Assembly (NCBI GenBank): GCA_027366525.1
Contig: DAHXKG010000009.1
Span: 31,744-95,743, forward strand
Length of the DNA: 64,000 nt
Source of the DNA: a candidate division FCPU426 bacterium
GTDB taxonomy: Bacteria > Oederibacteriota > Muellerivitia > Muellerivitales > DAHXKG01
Direction of reading: 5' to 3'
The translations under genes and the position numbers were made by a program. The notes under the pieces were generated by a model. It made no database searches. It was given only the letters and a program-made list of their open reading frames with translations, and was not told the DNA's origin. Shown in pieces: positions 39,038 through 47,685 of the stretch. The first letter of the stretch is position 1. Each line of letters opens with the position of its first letter.

Positions 39038-40762
39038 ATGTTTTATGCCTTACCTGCAGAAACAGTTTATGAAGCAAAGCAACATTCGCGCAGACAAACG
39101 ATCTGGCTTTTTAGCATTTTAATTCTTTTGTATGTTTTTTTTATTGATTTGATGGTTTTTGTTGTGGCGAAAGTATTGCAATCATCCTCCCAACCCACGA
39201 CGTCATTTCCGCAATCAGCTCCCATGAACCCGCCGGCGTTACCTCCTCATTTCATGGTGACATGGTTATTTTTTTCAACACTCACGGCGATAGTTATTGC
39301 GATCATCCATTTTGGGATTGCACGAGCGAAATCGTTAGATGATTTACTAGCGCAACTGAATGCTAAGCCGGCAGATCCTGGCGATCCGAATCAAGCTACG
39401 TTTATTGATGTGGTTCATGAATTAGAAGCTGCAACGGGGCTTAAAAATGTTCAACCCATTGTACTATTTAATGCAGGGTATAATGCGTTTTCTATTCAAG
39501 ATGGTCATCATCAAGCGGCCATTGGAGTTACCGATGGGTTATTACGAAAATTAAATCGCAATGAGTTGGAATCGGTCATTGCACATGAAGCGGCTCATTT
39601 AATTCATGAAGATTCACGATTAACGACGACCGCTTGTTTTTTATTTTCTGTTTTTGGGAGCTTAAGTACCGGATTAGGTGAAGCTTTTGCGGTAGAGGAG
39701 TATGCGACGTTTCCGAGTAGTAATTCGAATGATGAAAACGCAGGGTGGGTTTTATTAATACTTTGGATTATTTCGCTTTTAGGTTATTTTTTGACTAAAA
39801 TTGTTTTTTTAACCATTTCCCGCGAACGTGAATATTTTGCGGATGCGGATGCAGTCCAGATGTGCAAGAATCCTTTCGCACTGGCAGAATCACTGTATAA
39901 GATATCGGATCAATATCGAGGGGGACAAGATGTGCGCACGAATACGTATTCAGCCTTGTTTATGATGAATCCCCAAGATTCATTGCGGGATGAACAAGAA
40001 GATCCACTTTCGGATCTTCTAAGTACGCACCCTCCCGTTCAAAAACGGTTAGAAAGGCTCTTGACTTGGGCGAAATCAGATTTATCGCATTTGAAAGCGG
40101 CAGTTGATCAAGAAGAACAACAGGAAGCAACCACTCAAGCAGAAAATTCAAGCAATCTTAAAAAATATTATGCCTATCAAAATAATCAATGGGTAGGACC
40201 GTATACCTCTGGGCAGTTACAAGGCTTTGGTTGGTTTGCACCTTCAAGTTGGATTTGTGCGGTGGGAAGCCAACAGGTGATGAAGGCTTCAGATCAGATG
40301 CAGCTTTTTTTACAAAATGCGTCTAAAAATTTAACTACTGCAGCACAGGAAATTCAATGTCCGCGGTGCAAACTTCCGCTTAAACCATATGCGTATGCAG
40401 GTTTGTCCATTTTACAGTGTGAACACTGCCAAGGTTATTTCTTTAAACCGACGGTGTTTGAAAAAATATTGGCTCAATGGAATCCTCAATGGGTTTCCGA
40501 TGCATCAAAGACTCCTGCGGATCTTTGGAAAAATTCAGAAAAGGGAACGACCGGAGCGGTCAATCACTTTTCACGGCCACAATGTTCATTGTGTCAAACT
40601 CCGATGGTCAAGAACATATATCAATTGCAACAACGAATTATTGTGAATCGGTGTCCAAAGGACTTTGCGATTTGGTTGGATCGTGGGGAACTGGAAACTT
40701 TTCAATCATGGTTTCAACGCTTGCCCAACAAATCAAATGACCTTCCTCCGCGCAAGCCATAA
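39038..40762 (+). CDS. M48 (HtpX-like) peptidase with GYF-like domain and zinc ribbons
   Basis: 574 residues. Two N-terminal spans (about 22-47 and 73-95) precede the zinc metalloprotease domain with HEAAH at 183-187 and the third ligand in SREREYFADADAV (261-273). A further span pair lies near 237-260. The C-terminal half is unusual: a GYF_2-like segment (YYAYQNNQWVGPYTSGQL, 377-394) and two TFIIB-type zinc-ribbon modules (CPRC/CEHC at 441-464; CSLC/CPKD at 516-542, which lacks its fourth Cys, Asp542). HtpX-like enzymes cut misfolded membrane proteins. The added domains suggest a binding partner. It is coupled to lemA. Confidence 0.85.
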   Translation: MFYALPAETVYEAKQHSRRQTIWLFSILILLYVFFIDLMVFVVAKVLQSSSQPTTSFPQSAPMNPPALPPHFMVTWLFFSTLTAIVIAIIHFGIARAKSLDDLLAQLNAKPADPGDPNQATFIDVVHELEAATGLKNVQPIVLFNAGYNAFSIQDGHHQAAIGVTDGLLRKLNRNELESVIAHEAAHLIHEDSRLTTTACFLFSVFGSLSTGLGEAFAVEEYATFPSSNSNDENAGWVLLILWIISLLGYFLTKIVFLTISREREYFADADAVQMCKNPFALAESLYKISDQYRGGQDVRTNTYSALFMMNPQDSLRDEQEDPLSDLLSTHPPVQKRLERLLTWAKSDLSHLKAAVDQEEQQEATTQAENSSNLKKYYAYQNNQWVGPYTSGQLQGFGWFAPSSWICAVGSQQVMKASDQMQLFLQNASKNLTTAAQEIQCPRCKLPLKPYAYAGLSILQCEHCQGYFFKPTVFEKILAQWNPQWVSDASKTPADLWKNSEKGTTGAVNHFSRPQCSLCQTPMVKNIYQLQQRIIVNRCPKDFAIWLDRGELETFQSWFQRLPNKSNDLPPRKP

Positions 40763-40935
40763 GCATTAAGGTGTTTGGGATTGAATGGCGTGCTTGCCGA
40801 TATTTATTTTGTTGCCTTTTTACAATTCATGGGTCGTTGCGAATGGGTGTGGTTTGGCAGATAGTGCAGTTGTCTTCAAGATTCAAACAGATTGAACGCA
40901 ACCCGAATTTTACGTTGTATTCGAAACGGACCGAA

Positions 40936-42345
40936 CTAGCCATAAGACTGAATGATTTTTTCGGCACTTTGAGTTCCGGAATGAATACAATCGGGTATAC
41001 CGCTTCCCACAAATCCATTTCCACAAATTTCGATTCCAGGCAGTTTTTTCAACATCGATTGAATTTTTTTCACTTTTTCCAAATGTCCAACTCGAAAAGG
41101 GCTCATAGCTTGTGCATGATAATGAAATTGTGACAGCATGGGAGTCCCCGAAATATGCAAAATTTGAGAAATTTCATTGATCAGTAGATTAATCGTTTCG
41201 GTTTCTCCATGTTCATGAAAATATTGAATGCCCCGTGGTGAGAGAAATAACCGAATTAATTCGAAAGATTCAGGGGATCGGAAATCGAATTTTCGACTGG
41301 CGAAGGTACAGCCAGAAAAATGTTTATTTTCCTTTTCAGGTACGACAAATCCGAAGCCATCAAGCGGATGGTGGATTGAAGCGCGAGGGTAAGCAAGATT
41401 CAGGGTAGCCGCTTCTTGGGAGGGCATGGACTGTAAAAGATGCGATAGGTCAGGATGTAGTGAGTGAAAAAGTGGAGCGGCATGAACGGGTGGAAGTGCA
41501 ATGATCAATTGATCGAAAGTGATGGATTTTTGAGGCCCTTTGAGGATCCATTGCCGATCGGAATTCCGCTGAATACTTTCAATGGGTGTATTCCATGAAA
41601 AACACGAGGGCGAAAGTTTTGATACTAAAGCAGTCACAAGAGTTTCCATGCCCTGTTTGAAAGATAAAAACAAAGAATAGCGAGCACCACTGACCCGTTT
41701 TGGGGGTAGGTAAGATGATTTTAAAAAGGAGCGTAAAATTGATCCATGATGAGTTTCCATTTCTCGAAATCTGGGGAAACACGCCTGGAGGCTTAACTCA
41801 TGGGGTGAGATATTGTAGATGCCGCTAATGAGCGGTTGGGCAATATTTTCCAAGATGTCTTTTCCAAAACGTCGTTCGACAAAACTTCCAATACTTTCAT
41901 CAGAATCGGATATCCGTTTAGGGATCATCCATTCCATGCCGGCTCGTAGTTTCCCGGAAAGGGGTAATAATGGCGAAAACATAAAGGGTAAAATTTTGGA
42001 TGGGGCCAAGAGAAAAAAACCCTCCGGAACAGGAATCAGTTGATTGCGTTTAAGGATAAATGAGTGCTTAAGGTTAGGATTAGTCGGAATCAATTGCGAA
42101 TCAAGATTTAGTTTTTGACATAATTGTAAGCCGCTGGGTTTATCAATGATGAAAGAATCCGGACCAGCTTCTAAAAGAAATCCATTTGAAAAAAAACTCT
42201 GAATGACCCCGCCGGCTCGAGCCTTTTTTTCAAAGAGGCGAATGGTTAAAGGGATTTTTTTTTCGACAGCCATCTCTTGTAGTCGAAAGGCGGCCGCCAA
42301 TCCACTAATACCACTTCCAATAATAGCGATTTTAAAGGATGACAT
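40936..42345 (-). CDS. hemY: Protoporphyrinogen/coproporphyrinogen oxidase, HemY type
   Basis: FAD-dependent oxidase of 469 residues. GSGISGLAAAFRLQ (8-21) is the dinucleotide-binding motif and ARAGGVIQS the second FAD segment; GNGFVGSGIPDCIHSG is the C-terminal FAD motif. It oxidises protoporphyrinogen IX to protoporphyrin IX, or coproporphyrinogen III to coproporphyrin III in the Gram-positive-type pathway; the sequence here does not decide which. It is the last gene of the hemDE-hemH-hemY group, 82 nt after hemH. No coproporphyrinogen oxidase (hemF/hemN) or HemQ is in the window. Confidence 0.9.
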   Translation of the reverse strand: MSSFKIAIIGSGISGLAAAFRLQEMAVEKKIPLTIRLFEKKARAGGVIQSFFSNGFLLEAGPDSFIIDKPSGLQLCQKLNLDSQLIPTNPNLKHSFILKRNQLIPVPEGFFLLAPSKILPFMFSPLLPLSGKLRAGMEWMIPKRISDSDESIGSFVERRFGKDILENIAQPLISGIYNISPHELSLQACFPRFREMETHHGSILRSFLKSSYLPPKRVSGARYSLFLSFKQGMETLVTALVSKLSPSCFSWNTPIESIQRNSDRQWILKGPQKSITFDQLIIALPPVHAAPLFHSLHPDLSHLLQSMPSQEAATLNLAYPRASIHHPLDGFGFVVPEKENKHFSGCTFASRKFDFRSPESFELIRLFLSPRGIQYFHEHGETETINLLINEISQILHISGTPMLSQFHYHAQAMSPFRVGHLEKVKKIQSMLKKLPGIEICGNGFVGSGIPDCIHSGTQSAEKIIQSYG

Positions 42346-42427
42346 GAGTATTCTCGAAAGGCCAGTAGTATTTTAATCGTTGCATCATATAAAACGGATC
42401 CCAAAATTGAACATGGGTAAAATCATA

Positions 42428-43351
42428 TTAAAATAAAATTTCTTCAACTAAGGAAGCTAAAGTGGCTATGAAGGAAGGATGAATTCCAGGGGTTTGAATA
42501 CGATGGAATTCAAGATCCAATTCCTGAGCGCGTTTTTGGACTAAAATGTCTAAATCATAAAGCACTTCAACATGATCTATTAAAAAACCAATGGGAGCGA
42601 CCCAAACATGGGTTTGAGGATTTTGGGTTTTGAAAAAATCGCCAATATCGGGTGTTAACCAAGGATCGGATGGTTTGCCACTCCGGCTTTGATAAGTAAG
42701 TTCAAATGGAATTTCTGGAAAAAATTGGGCGATCATTTGTGCGGTTTCGCGATATTGGGAAACGTAAGGGCACTGCTCCGCCATGGCTAAGGGAATGCTG
42801 TGCGTTGTGAAAACAAGCATAGACGAGCGAGCGGGCGATGCCTGCAATTGAATTTCAATATTTTGTTTCCAAGTGTGGATAAACCCCGGGCGCCGATACC
42901 ATGGAGGGGATAAAATAATTTGGGGAAGAACATAATTTTCTTTTTTTAATTGATTTAAAGCTTCTTCAATTTTCAATTGGTATTTTTCAAATGAGGCCGG
43001 ACTTTGAAAAGGCGCCATGATAATGACGAAAAGTTTTTGCAGTTGCTGTTGACAAGCGAGTTTTAAAGTAGTGTAAACAGAGGGTTCTGAATGTGCCAAG
43101 GCGACTAGGACCTTCTTGGGAATGCCGCGCGCTTTTAAAAGTTCGTGTAATTTTTGAGCTTGAAGCGTGATCAGAGGATTATAGGGAGAGACGCCTCCAA
43201 TTAATTCATATTGATGCAGGACTTGTAGGCGCCGTTGTTCGGGGACCTCTTTTCCACGAAGGACATCGGATAGAAAAGACTGAATTTGACTGGGATGGGT
43301 AGGTCCACCAAATCCAAGAAGCATGACCGCATCAAGCGTATTCGTAATCAT
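42428..43351 (-). CDS. hemH: Ferrochelatase
   Basis: Inserts ferrous iron into the porphyrin ring as the final or penultimate step of heme synthesis. It has 307 residues. LLGFGGPT at the N-terminus, the VFTTHSIP segment (catalytic His) and PIGFLIDHVEVLYDLD (with the Glu of the active site) are diagnostic. It overlaps the upstream hemDE gene by 4 nt. A cytosolic or membrane-associated enzyme; length is typical of bacteria without the C-terminal iron-sulfur extension. Confidence 0.93.
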   Translation of the reverse strand: MITNTLDAVMLLGFGGPTHPSQIQSFLSDVLRGKEVPEQRRLQVLHQYELIGGVSPYNPLITLQAQKLHELLKARGIPKKVLVALAHSEPSVYTTLKLACQQQLQKLFVIIMAPFQSPASFEKYQLKIEEALNQLKKENYVLPQIILSPPWYRRPGFIHTWKQNIEIQLQASPARSSMLVFTTHSIPLAMAEQCPYVSQYRETAQMIAQFFPEIPFELTYQSRSGKPSDPWLTPDIGDFFKTQNPQTHVWVAPIGFLIDHVEVLYDLDILVQKRAQELDLEFHRIQTPGIHPSFIATLASLVEEILF

Positions 43352-45306
43352 GATGAAATCAAGGACGCGACGTTGAAATTTTGAACGAGATGAATCATCC
43401 GCTTCACATTTTCTAAAGGCGTGTTGGGTAGAATGCCATGTCCTAAATTAAAAATAAAACCCGGATAGTTTCCCATTTTTTCAAGAATAGTCTGGGTTGT
43501 TTGCTGAACGACGGATGGATGACAAAATAAAATCGATGGATCAAAGTTGCCCTGGATTGCGAGTGGAGCTAGAATTTTTTGAGCGGTTTCTAAATCAACA
43601 CGCCAGTCAAGGCCAATGACCGAAGCCCCTAGAGTTTTAAAATATGGAAGTAAAGAAGTCGTTTGTGTACCAAAATAAATAGTGGGCACGGAGGCGGGAA
43701 GACGCTGGATCAAGGATTTTAAATGCGGAAGGACATGCATTTTAAATTGATCCGGACTCAAACACCCCACCCAAGTATCAAAAATTTGTATCGCTTGAAC
43801 GCCGGCTTTAATTTGTGTGGTAAGATAACGAGCCGTGGCATCGACCAGAATTTCCATTAAATGATTCCACAATAAAGGTTCGTTGTGCATCCACGTTTTG
43901 GTAGCAATATAATTTTTAGAGGCGCCTCCTTCAATAAGGTAAGAAGCCAAGGTAAAAGGAGCACCGGCAAATCCAATTAGCGGAATTTTCGAATTTAAAG
44001 TCGGCAGAATTTTTTGAATGGTTTCAAAAACAAATGTAAGCTTTTCTTCTACGGGAACCGGAGTCATCCGTTTGAAATCAAGAGCGGTCTGAAGTGGATT
44101 GGCAATTCTTGGCCCATGATCTTGAGTATATTCAAGATCAAATCCAAGCGGTTCCGCAATGATCAATAAATCAGAAAATAAAATAGCGGCATCCACATGA
44201 AGAGTGTTAATGGGTTGTAATGTAATTTCGGCGGCTAAATCGGGGTTTTTACAAAGGTCTAAAAATGAAATTTGGGATCGGATTTTTTGATAAGAGGCTA
44301 AATATCGACCGGCTTGTCGCATCAGCCAAATAGGCGGGCGAGTCACGGGTTCCCGTCGGCAAGCTTTTAAAAATAAATTGTCCTCATGCGAGATGGGAAT
44401 TACTGGATCAGGCGCAATAGGTTCTAAATGAATTATTGCGAGATTATGTTTTTGGGACAGAAGCGTGGCGCTTTGAGTTGCTAAATCTTTAATCAGGTGT
44501 CCTAGTTGAGGATGCTCCGGCGATAAATCGGGGACAAGCCCATAATCAACGAGAGCCTGGGTCGTGACAGGACCAATGGATCCCACGATCATTTTTTTAA
44601 GCGCCGTTTTGAGGATGTCGTTTTGTCCCAGATGCTCCGCAGTTTTAAATAAATGCTCGACTTGAATGGAGCTGGTAAATAGGATCACTTGAACTTGATT
44701 TTGCATGATATTCAAAATCAAGTTCTGAAGAGGCAATAAATCTTGTGGTAAAGCCCATTGGTAGCTAGAAATCGCCGAAACTTCTTTAGCGCCATCGTGA
44801 ATCAAGTGTTGGAGAAATGGAATATTCGTTGAACCATATTCTTGAATAGCAACCCTTGTGTTTTTAAGCGTGAAAGAATGTTTAAGCAGATCCAGCATTT
44901 CTTTCCATGTATGCGGTTCAGGAGCGATCCATGTCGGTTTGAGGTTAAATGCAGTAAGTGATTTCATTATTTTGGGCCCACGCAAAAGAATGGAGACCGA
45001 TTGAAAAGCTTCATAAATTTCGTTCTTGGAAAATTGTGTTTCTAACGCTTTTAAAATTAGAGACGTTCCCAATCCAGTCATAAAAATCACTAAATGAAAA
45101 TGTTTTTTTTGAAGTTGATAAAAAAAATCAAAAATTTCATTGTTTTCAATCAAGGGAATGGATTGAACGGAAGGAACGATCAAAGGCTTTCCGCCATGTC
45201 GGAGAATAAGATTTTCAGTTTCCGTGCTCATGCGACTTTCAAGTGCAGCCACAGTTAATCCGTGAAAGCCAACTGAGCTCGGAGTGTTGAAACTGACATT
45301 TTTCAT
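43348..45306 (-). CDS. hemE: Fused uroporphyrinogen-III synthase/decarboxylase (HemD-HemE)
   Basis: 652 residues in two parts. The first, about 10-285, is HemD-like: LESR near the start, HLVIFMTGLG, ILFTSSIQVEHLF and VGSIGPVTTQALVDYGL. The second, about 310-650, is a full uroporphyrinogen decarboxylase: RPPIWLMRQAGRYL, DAAILFSDLL, LIGFAGAPFTLASYLIEGG and FNLGHGILPNTP. Together they would cyclise hydroxymethylbilane and decarboxylate uroporphyrinogen III, so the intermediate need not leave the protein. The frame is continuous with no sign of a sequencing artefact. It leads the operon; a -10 box lies only 6 nt upstream of the ATG and no ribosome-binding site is seen. Confidence 0.88.
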   Translation of the reverse strand: MKNVSFNTPSSVGFHGLTVAALESRMSTETENLILRHGGKPLIVPSVQSIPLIENNEIFDFFYQLQKKHFHLVIFMTGLGTSLILKALETQFSKNEIYEAFQSVSILLRGPKIMKSLTAFNLKPTWIAPEPHTWKEMLDLLKHSFTLKNTRVAIQEYGSTNIPFLQHLIHDGAKEVSAISSYQWALPQDLLPLQNLILNIMQNQVQVILFTSSIQVEHLFKTAEHLGQNDILKTALKKMIVGSIGPVTTQALVDYGLVPDLSPEHPQLGHLIKDLATQSATLLSQKHNLAIIHLEPIAPDPVIPISHEDNLFLKACRREPVTRPPIWLMRQAGRYLASYQKIRSQISFLDLCKNPDLAAEITLQPINTLHVDAAILFSDLLIIAEPLGFDLEYTQDHGPRIANPLQTALDFKRMTPVPVEEKLTFVFETIQKILPTLNSKIPLIGFAGAPFTLASYLIEGGASKNYIATKTWMHNEPLLWNHLMEILVDATARYLTTQIKAGVQAIQIFDTWVGCLSPDQFKMHVLPHLKSLIQRLPASVPTIYFGTQTTSLLPYFKTLGASVIGLDWRVDLETAQKILAPLAIQGNFDPSILFCHPSVVQQTTQTILEKMGNYPGFIFNLGHGILPNTPLENVKRMIHLVQNFNVASLISS

Positions 45307-45312
45307 ATATCT

Positions 45313-45342
45313 AGTATAATAGGTTTATAATTATAAAATCAA
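45313..45342 (-). promoter_or_regulatory. Candidate promoter of the heme operon
   Basis: On the minus strand TTGATT (45337-45342) and TATACT (45313-45318) are 18 nt apart. The -10 ends 6 nt before the ATG at 45306, implying a leaderless transcript. Confidence 0.4.
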
Positions 45343-45354
45343 AGGTAAGTTTAA

Positions 45355-45384
45355 TTGATTGACGGAGAGCATCGGGTTTAGAAT
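45355..45384 (+). promoter_or_regulatory. Candidate promoter for the methyltransferase/glycosyltransferase operon
   Basis: TTGATT at 45355-45360 and TAGAAT at 45379-45384 are 18 nt apart. It is divergent from the heme promoter 12 nt to its left. The first gene starts 155 nt downstream. Confidence 0.4.
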
Positions 45385-45539
45385 AAAATACAAGCGCTTG
45401 GATCGCGAAGTGTTTGCAACTTGGGAAAGAGTGTTGTTAAATAGATTGTGAATCATCGATTTTTAAATTGAGGTTTCAATATTCATTCTAAAACGAAGTA
45501 TATCCAAAGCGAGCATTTTAATTTTGAATTGAGGATTTC

Positions 45540-46373
45540 TTGAATATATCAAATCAATATGAAAAATGGAAAATTTTTCAATCGAGCTGGGATGATGAAG
45601 ATTTTATTAATTCCTTAACTGGGTTTATGAAATTGCGATATCGTCGACTTGACGAAAAAGTATATGCATTATTGGATAGCTACTTGGCCTTTAATCCGGA
45701 GAAAAAATTTTATTTTTTGGATGTAGGCTGTGGCCGTCTAGAATTTGCGGATTTTTTAACCCAGCAGTGGAGGACTCCGCATGAAAAAGGGCCATCCACT
45801 CAATGGCATTACATAGGGTTAGAACCTTCTCAAGTACAACTGAATCAACGAAGTTTATCAACTCCGGATATGGAGATCATTCAAGCGACCGGTGAAAACA
45901 TCCCTCTGGCTGAAATGAGTGTTCATGCAGTTCTAGTGAAAGAAGCGCTGGATCATTGTTTTGATCCTCAGAAAGTTCTTCAGGAAATTTACCGTGTTTT
46001 AAAACCCAATGGGATCGTTGTGATTACATTGACAAATGATCAATCTTATTATAAACGTCTTTTCCCGTGGATTAATCACAGCAAAAAGATCCGGCAAACG
46101 GATCATTTGAATTTTTTTGATGCGAACGCGTTGAAAAAGATCGTTCAAGAAGCGAATTTTGATAAGATACATCTTGAAACGTATAATTATCTTAAATTAC
46201 CCAATGGATTTGAAAAATACTTGAGTGGTTTAAGTGAAAATATCCAGCGCTCGTTGTTGACGATAACAGATCGCTGGGGAAGTGGGTTGTACCCAATGGG
46301 AGGCGGTGGCATGATTTTAACGGCTTATCGCCCTGCCGTGAAGCTATCTATAAAATCAAGAGGTGAAATTTGA
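45540..46373 (+). CDS. SAM-dependent methyltransferase, class I
   Basis: 277 residues. The SAM-binding motif FLDVGCGRLEFADFL is at about 63-77, LEPSQ marks the acidic end of the second strand, and VLKEIYRVLKPNG-like VLQEIYRVLKPNGIV is the post-III motif. The TTG start is supported by GAGGA 5-6 nt upstream. It overlaps the next gene, a Trm112-like protein, by 4 nt, which is notable because Trm112 proteins activate methyltransferases. Two glycosyltransferases follow, so a glycan or lipid acceptor is likely. The exact substrate is unknown. Confidence 0.8.
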   Translation: MNISNQYEKWKIFQSSWDDEDFINSLTGFMKLRYRRLDEKVYALLDSYLAFNPEKKFYFLDVGCGRLEFADFLTQQWRTPHEKGPSTQWHYIGLEPSQVQLNQRSLSTPDMEIIQATGENIPLAEMSVHAVLVKEALDHCFDPQKVLQEIYRVLKPNGIVVITLTNDQSYYKRLFPWINHSKKIRQTDHLNFFDANALKKIVQEANFDKIHLETYNYLKLPNGFEKYLSGLSENIQRSLLTITDRWGSGLYPMGGGGMILTAYRPAVKLSIKSRGEI

Positions 46374-46573
46374 TTTCAAAAGATCTTTTAAATTTGTTAA
46401 TTTGCCCCAAGTGTCATTCCGCGGTGCGTGAACAAACTACTTATTTAGAATGCACGGCTTGTCATCATCAATTTCCAATTCAAAACGGCATTCCATTGTT
46501 GAGGGTCGATCCCCATGAAACGCTTCAAGAATCGTCCCCCCAAAATTTAAAGACTCATAAGAGCCAGGCTTGA
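46370..46573 (+). CDS. Trm112-like zinc-binding protein
   Basis: 67 residues. Four cysteines at 12, 15, 28 and 31 (CPKC, CTAC) and the segment FPIQNGIPLL identify the Trm112/YcaR family. Eukaryotic and archaeal Trm112 stabilise SAM methyltransferases; bacterial roles are less defined. It is translationally coupled to the methyltransferase before it (4-nt overlap) and to the glycosyltransferase after it (4-nt overlap). The TTG start fits this coupling. Confidence 0.85.
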   Translation: MISKDLLNLLICPKCHSAVREQTTYLECTACHHQFPIQNGIPLLRVDPHETLQESSPQNLKTHKSQA

Positions 46574-47685
46574 CTCATTTAAAAATTGGAATTGATGCTC
46601 GATTAGCATTCCGTAGAGGCGTGGGTACCTATGTTGCGCAGCTTATCCAAGCTTTGGCCGCGTTAGAGTCCCGCCATCAATTTTTTATTTTTAATGCGCC
46701 GGAAGAATTGAAAAAAAGGATTAATCAACCTAGTTTTGATTTTATTCAAATTAAGAAAATACAACCTGCTTATTATGAACAAGTGCAATTACCCCGATTG
46801 GCTCAAAGTTTAAAATTGGACGGTCTGCACTATGTCGACAATTCAGCACCGATTGGGGGTATAACTCCGTTTGTAGTCACACTGCATGATACGATGTTTC
46901 TTCGTCCCTTGAGTGAAGTTCGCCCAAGAGCTACGTGGTATCAACGATTAAGTGACTATTATCGGAAATGGGTAATTCCTCGTGGTGCGAAGAAAGCCCG
47001 ATTGGTTTTAACGATTTCGCAATTTTCAAAAAATGAAATTATTGAAAAATTGGCTATATCCGAGAAACAAATTAAAGTAATTGCAGAAGGTGTAGATAGA
47101 AGTCAATTCCCACCGCGCCGGTTTCGGACCAAACGTTCAAAGATACCGCAGCTTCTCATTCAAGGTGCGTCAGATTCTCGGAAAAATGTAGCGACGATAT
47201 TAAAGACGCTTCAGTGGTTGAAGCAAAGGAATTATTCCATGAGTTTAAAGGTGATTGGGATGGATCAAAAAGAACTTCAAAAAACAGACTATCCACGGCA
47301 AGCGTATCAATTAGGCATTGCATCGCAGGTACAGTGGCTGGGATGGGTGGAATCAAGTCGACTCGCTCAGTTATATGCTGAATCCGATATTTTTGTTTAT
47401 CCTTCTAAGTGGGAGGGATTTGGGCTGCCGGTGTTGGAATCGTTCGCATGTGGTACGCCGGTAATAACGTCTCAAACCACCTCGTTGCCTGAAGTTGCCG
47501 GTGAAGCAGCACTTCTGGTAGATCCCGAGAGTCCGGAATCTATTGGCCAGGCGATTCTAAAAATCATCCAACATCCGGCCATGCGTCGACACCTTGTTCA
47601 AAAAGGATTTCGTCGACTTCGACTTTTTTCATGGCATCACACGGCTTGCCAAACGCTTTTAGCGTATCAAGAGGCATTCCAGTGA
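46570..47685 (+). CDS. Glycosyltransferase family 4
   Basis: 371 residues, GT-B fold. The N-terminal IGIDARLAFRRGVGTYVAQL loop binds acceptor or donor and the C-terminal PSKWEGFGLPVLESFACGTPVITSQTTSLPEVAGEAALLVDP is the classic GT4 EX7E nucleotide-sugar motif (seen here as EGFGLPVLE). The TTG start overlaps the Trm112-like gene by 4 nt. The donor sugar is not deducible. It overlaps the next glycosyltransferase by 4 nt (GTGA). Confidence 0.9.
   Translation: MTHLKIGIDARLAFRRGVGTYVAQLIQALAALESRHQFFIFNAPEELKKRINQPSFDFIQIKKIQPAYYEQVQLPRLAQSLKLDGLHYVDNSAPIGGITPFVVTLHDTMFLRPLSEVRPRATWYQRLSDYYRKWVIPRGAKKARLVLTISQFSKNEIIEKLAISEKQIKVIAEGVDRSQFPPRRFRTKRSKIPQLLIQGASDSRKNVATILKTLQWLKQRNYSMSLKVIGMDQKELQKTDYPRQAYQLGIASQVQWLGWVESSRLAQLYAESDIFVYPSKWEGFGLPVLESFACGTPVITSQTTSLPEVAGEAALLVDPESPESIGQAILKIIQHPAMRRHLVQKGFRRLRLFSWHHTACQTLLAYQEAFQ

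Noticed and set aside
40771-41133. 120-codon plus-strand frame overlapping the 3' end of hemY
   Set aside because: It is mostly antisense to hemY and has no recognisable motif or ribosome-binding site. The intergenic part (40763-40935) is otherwise empty.
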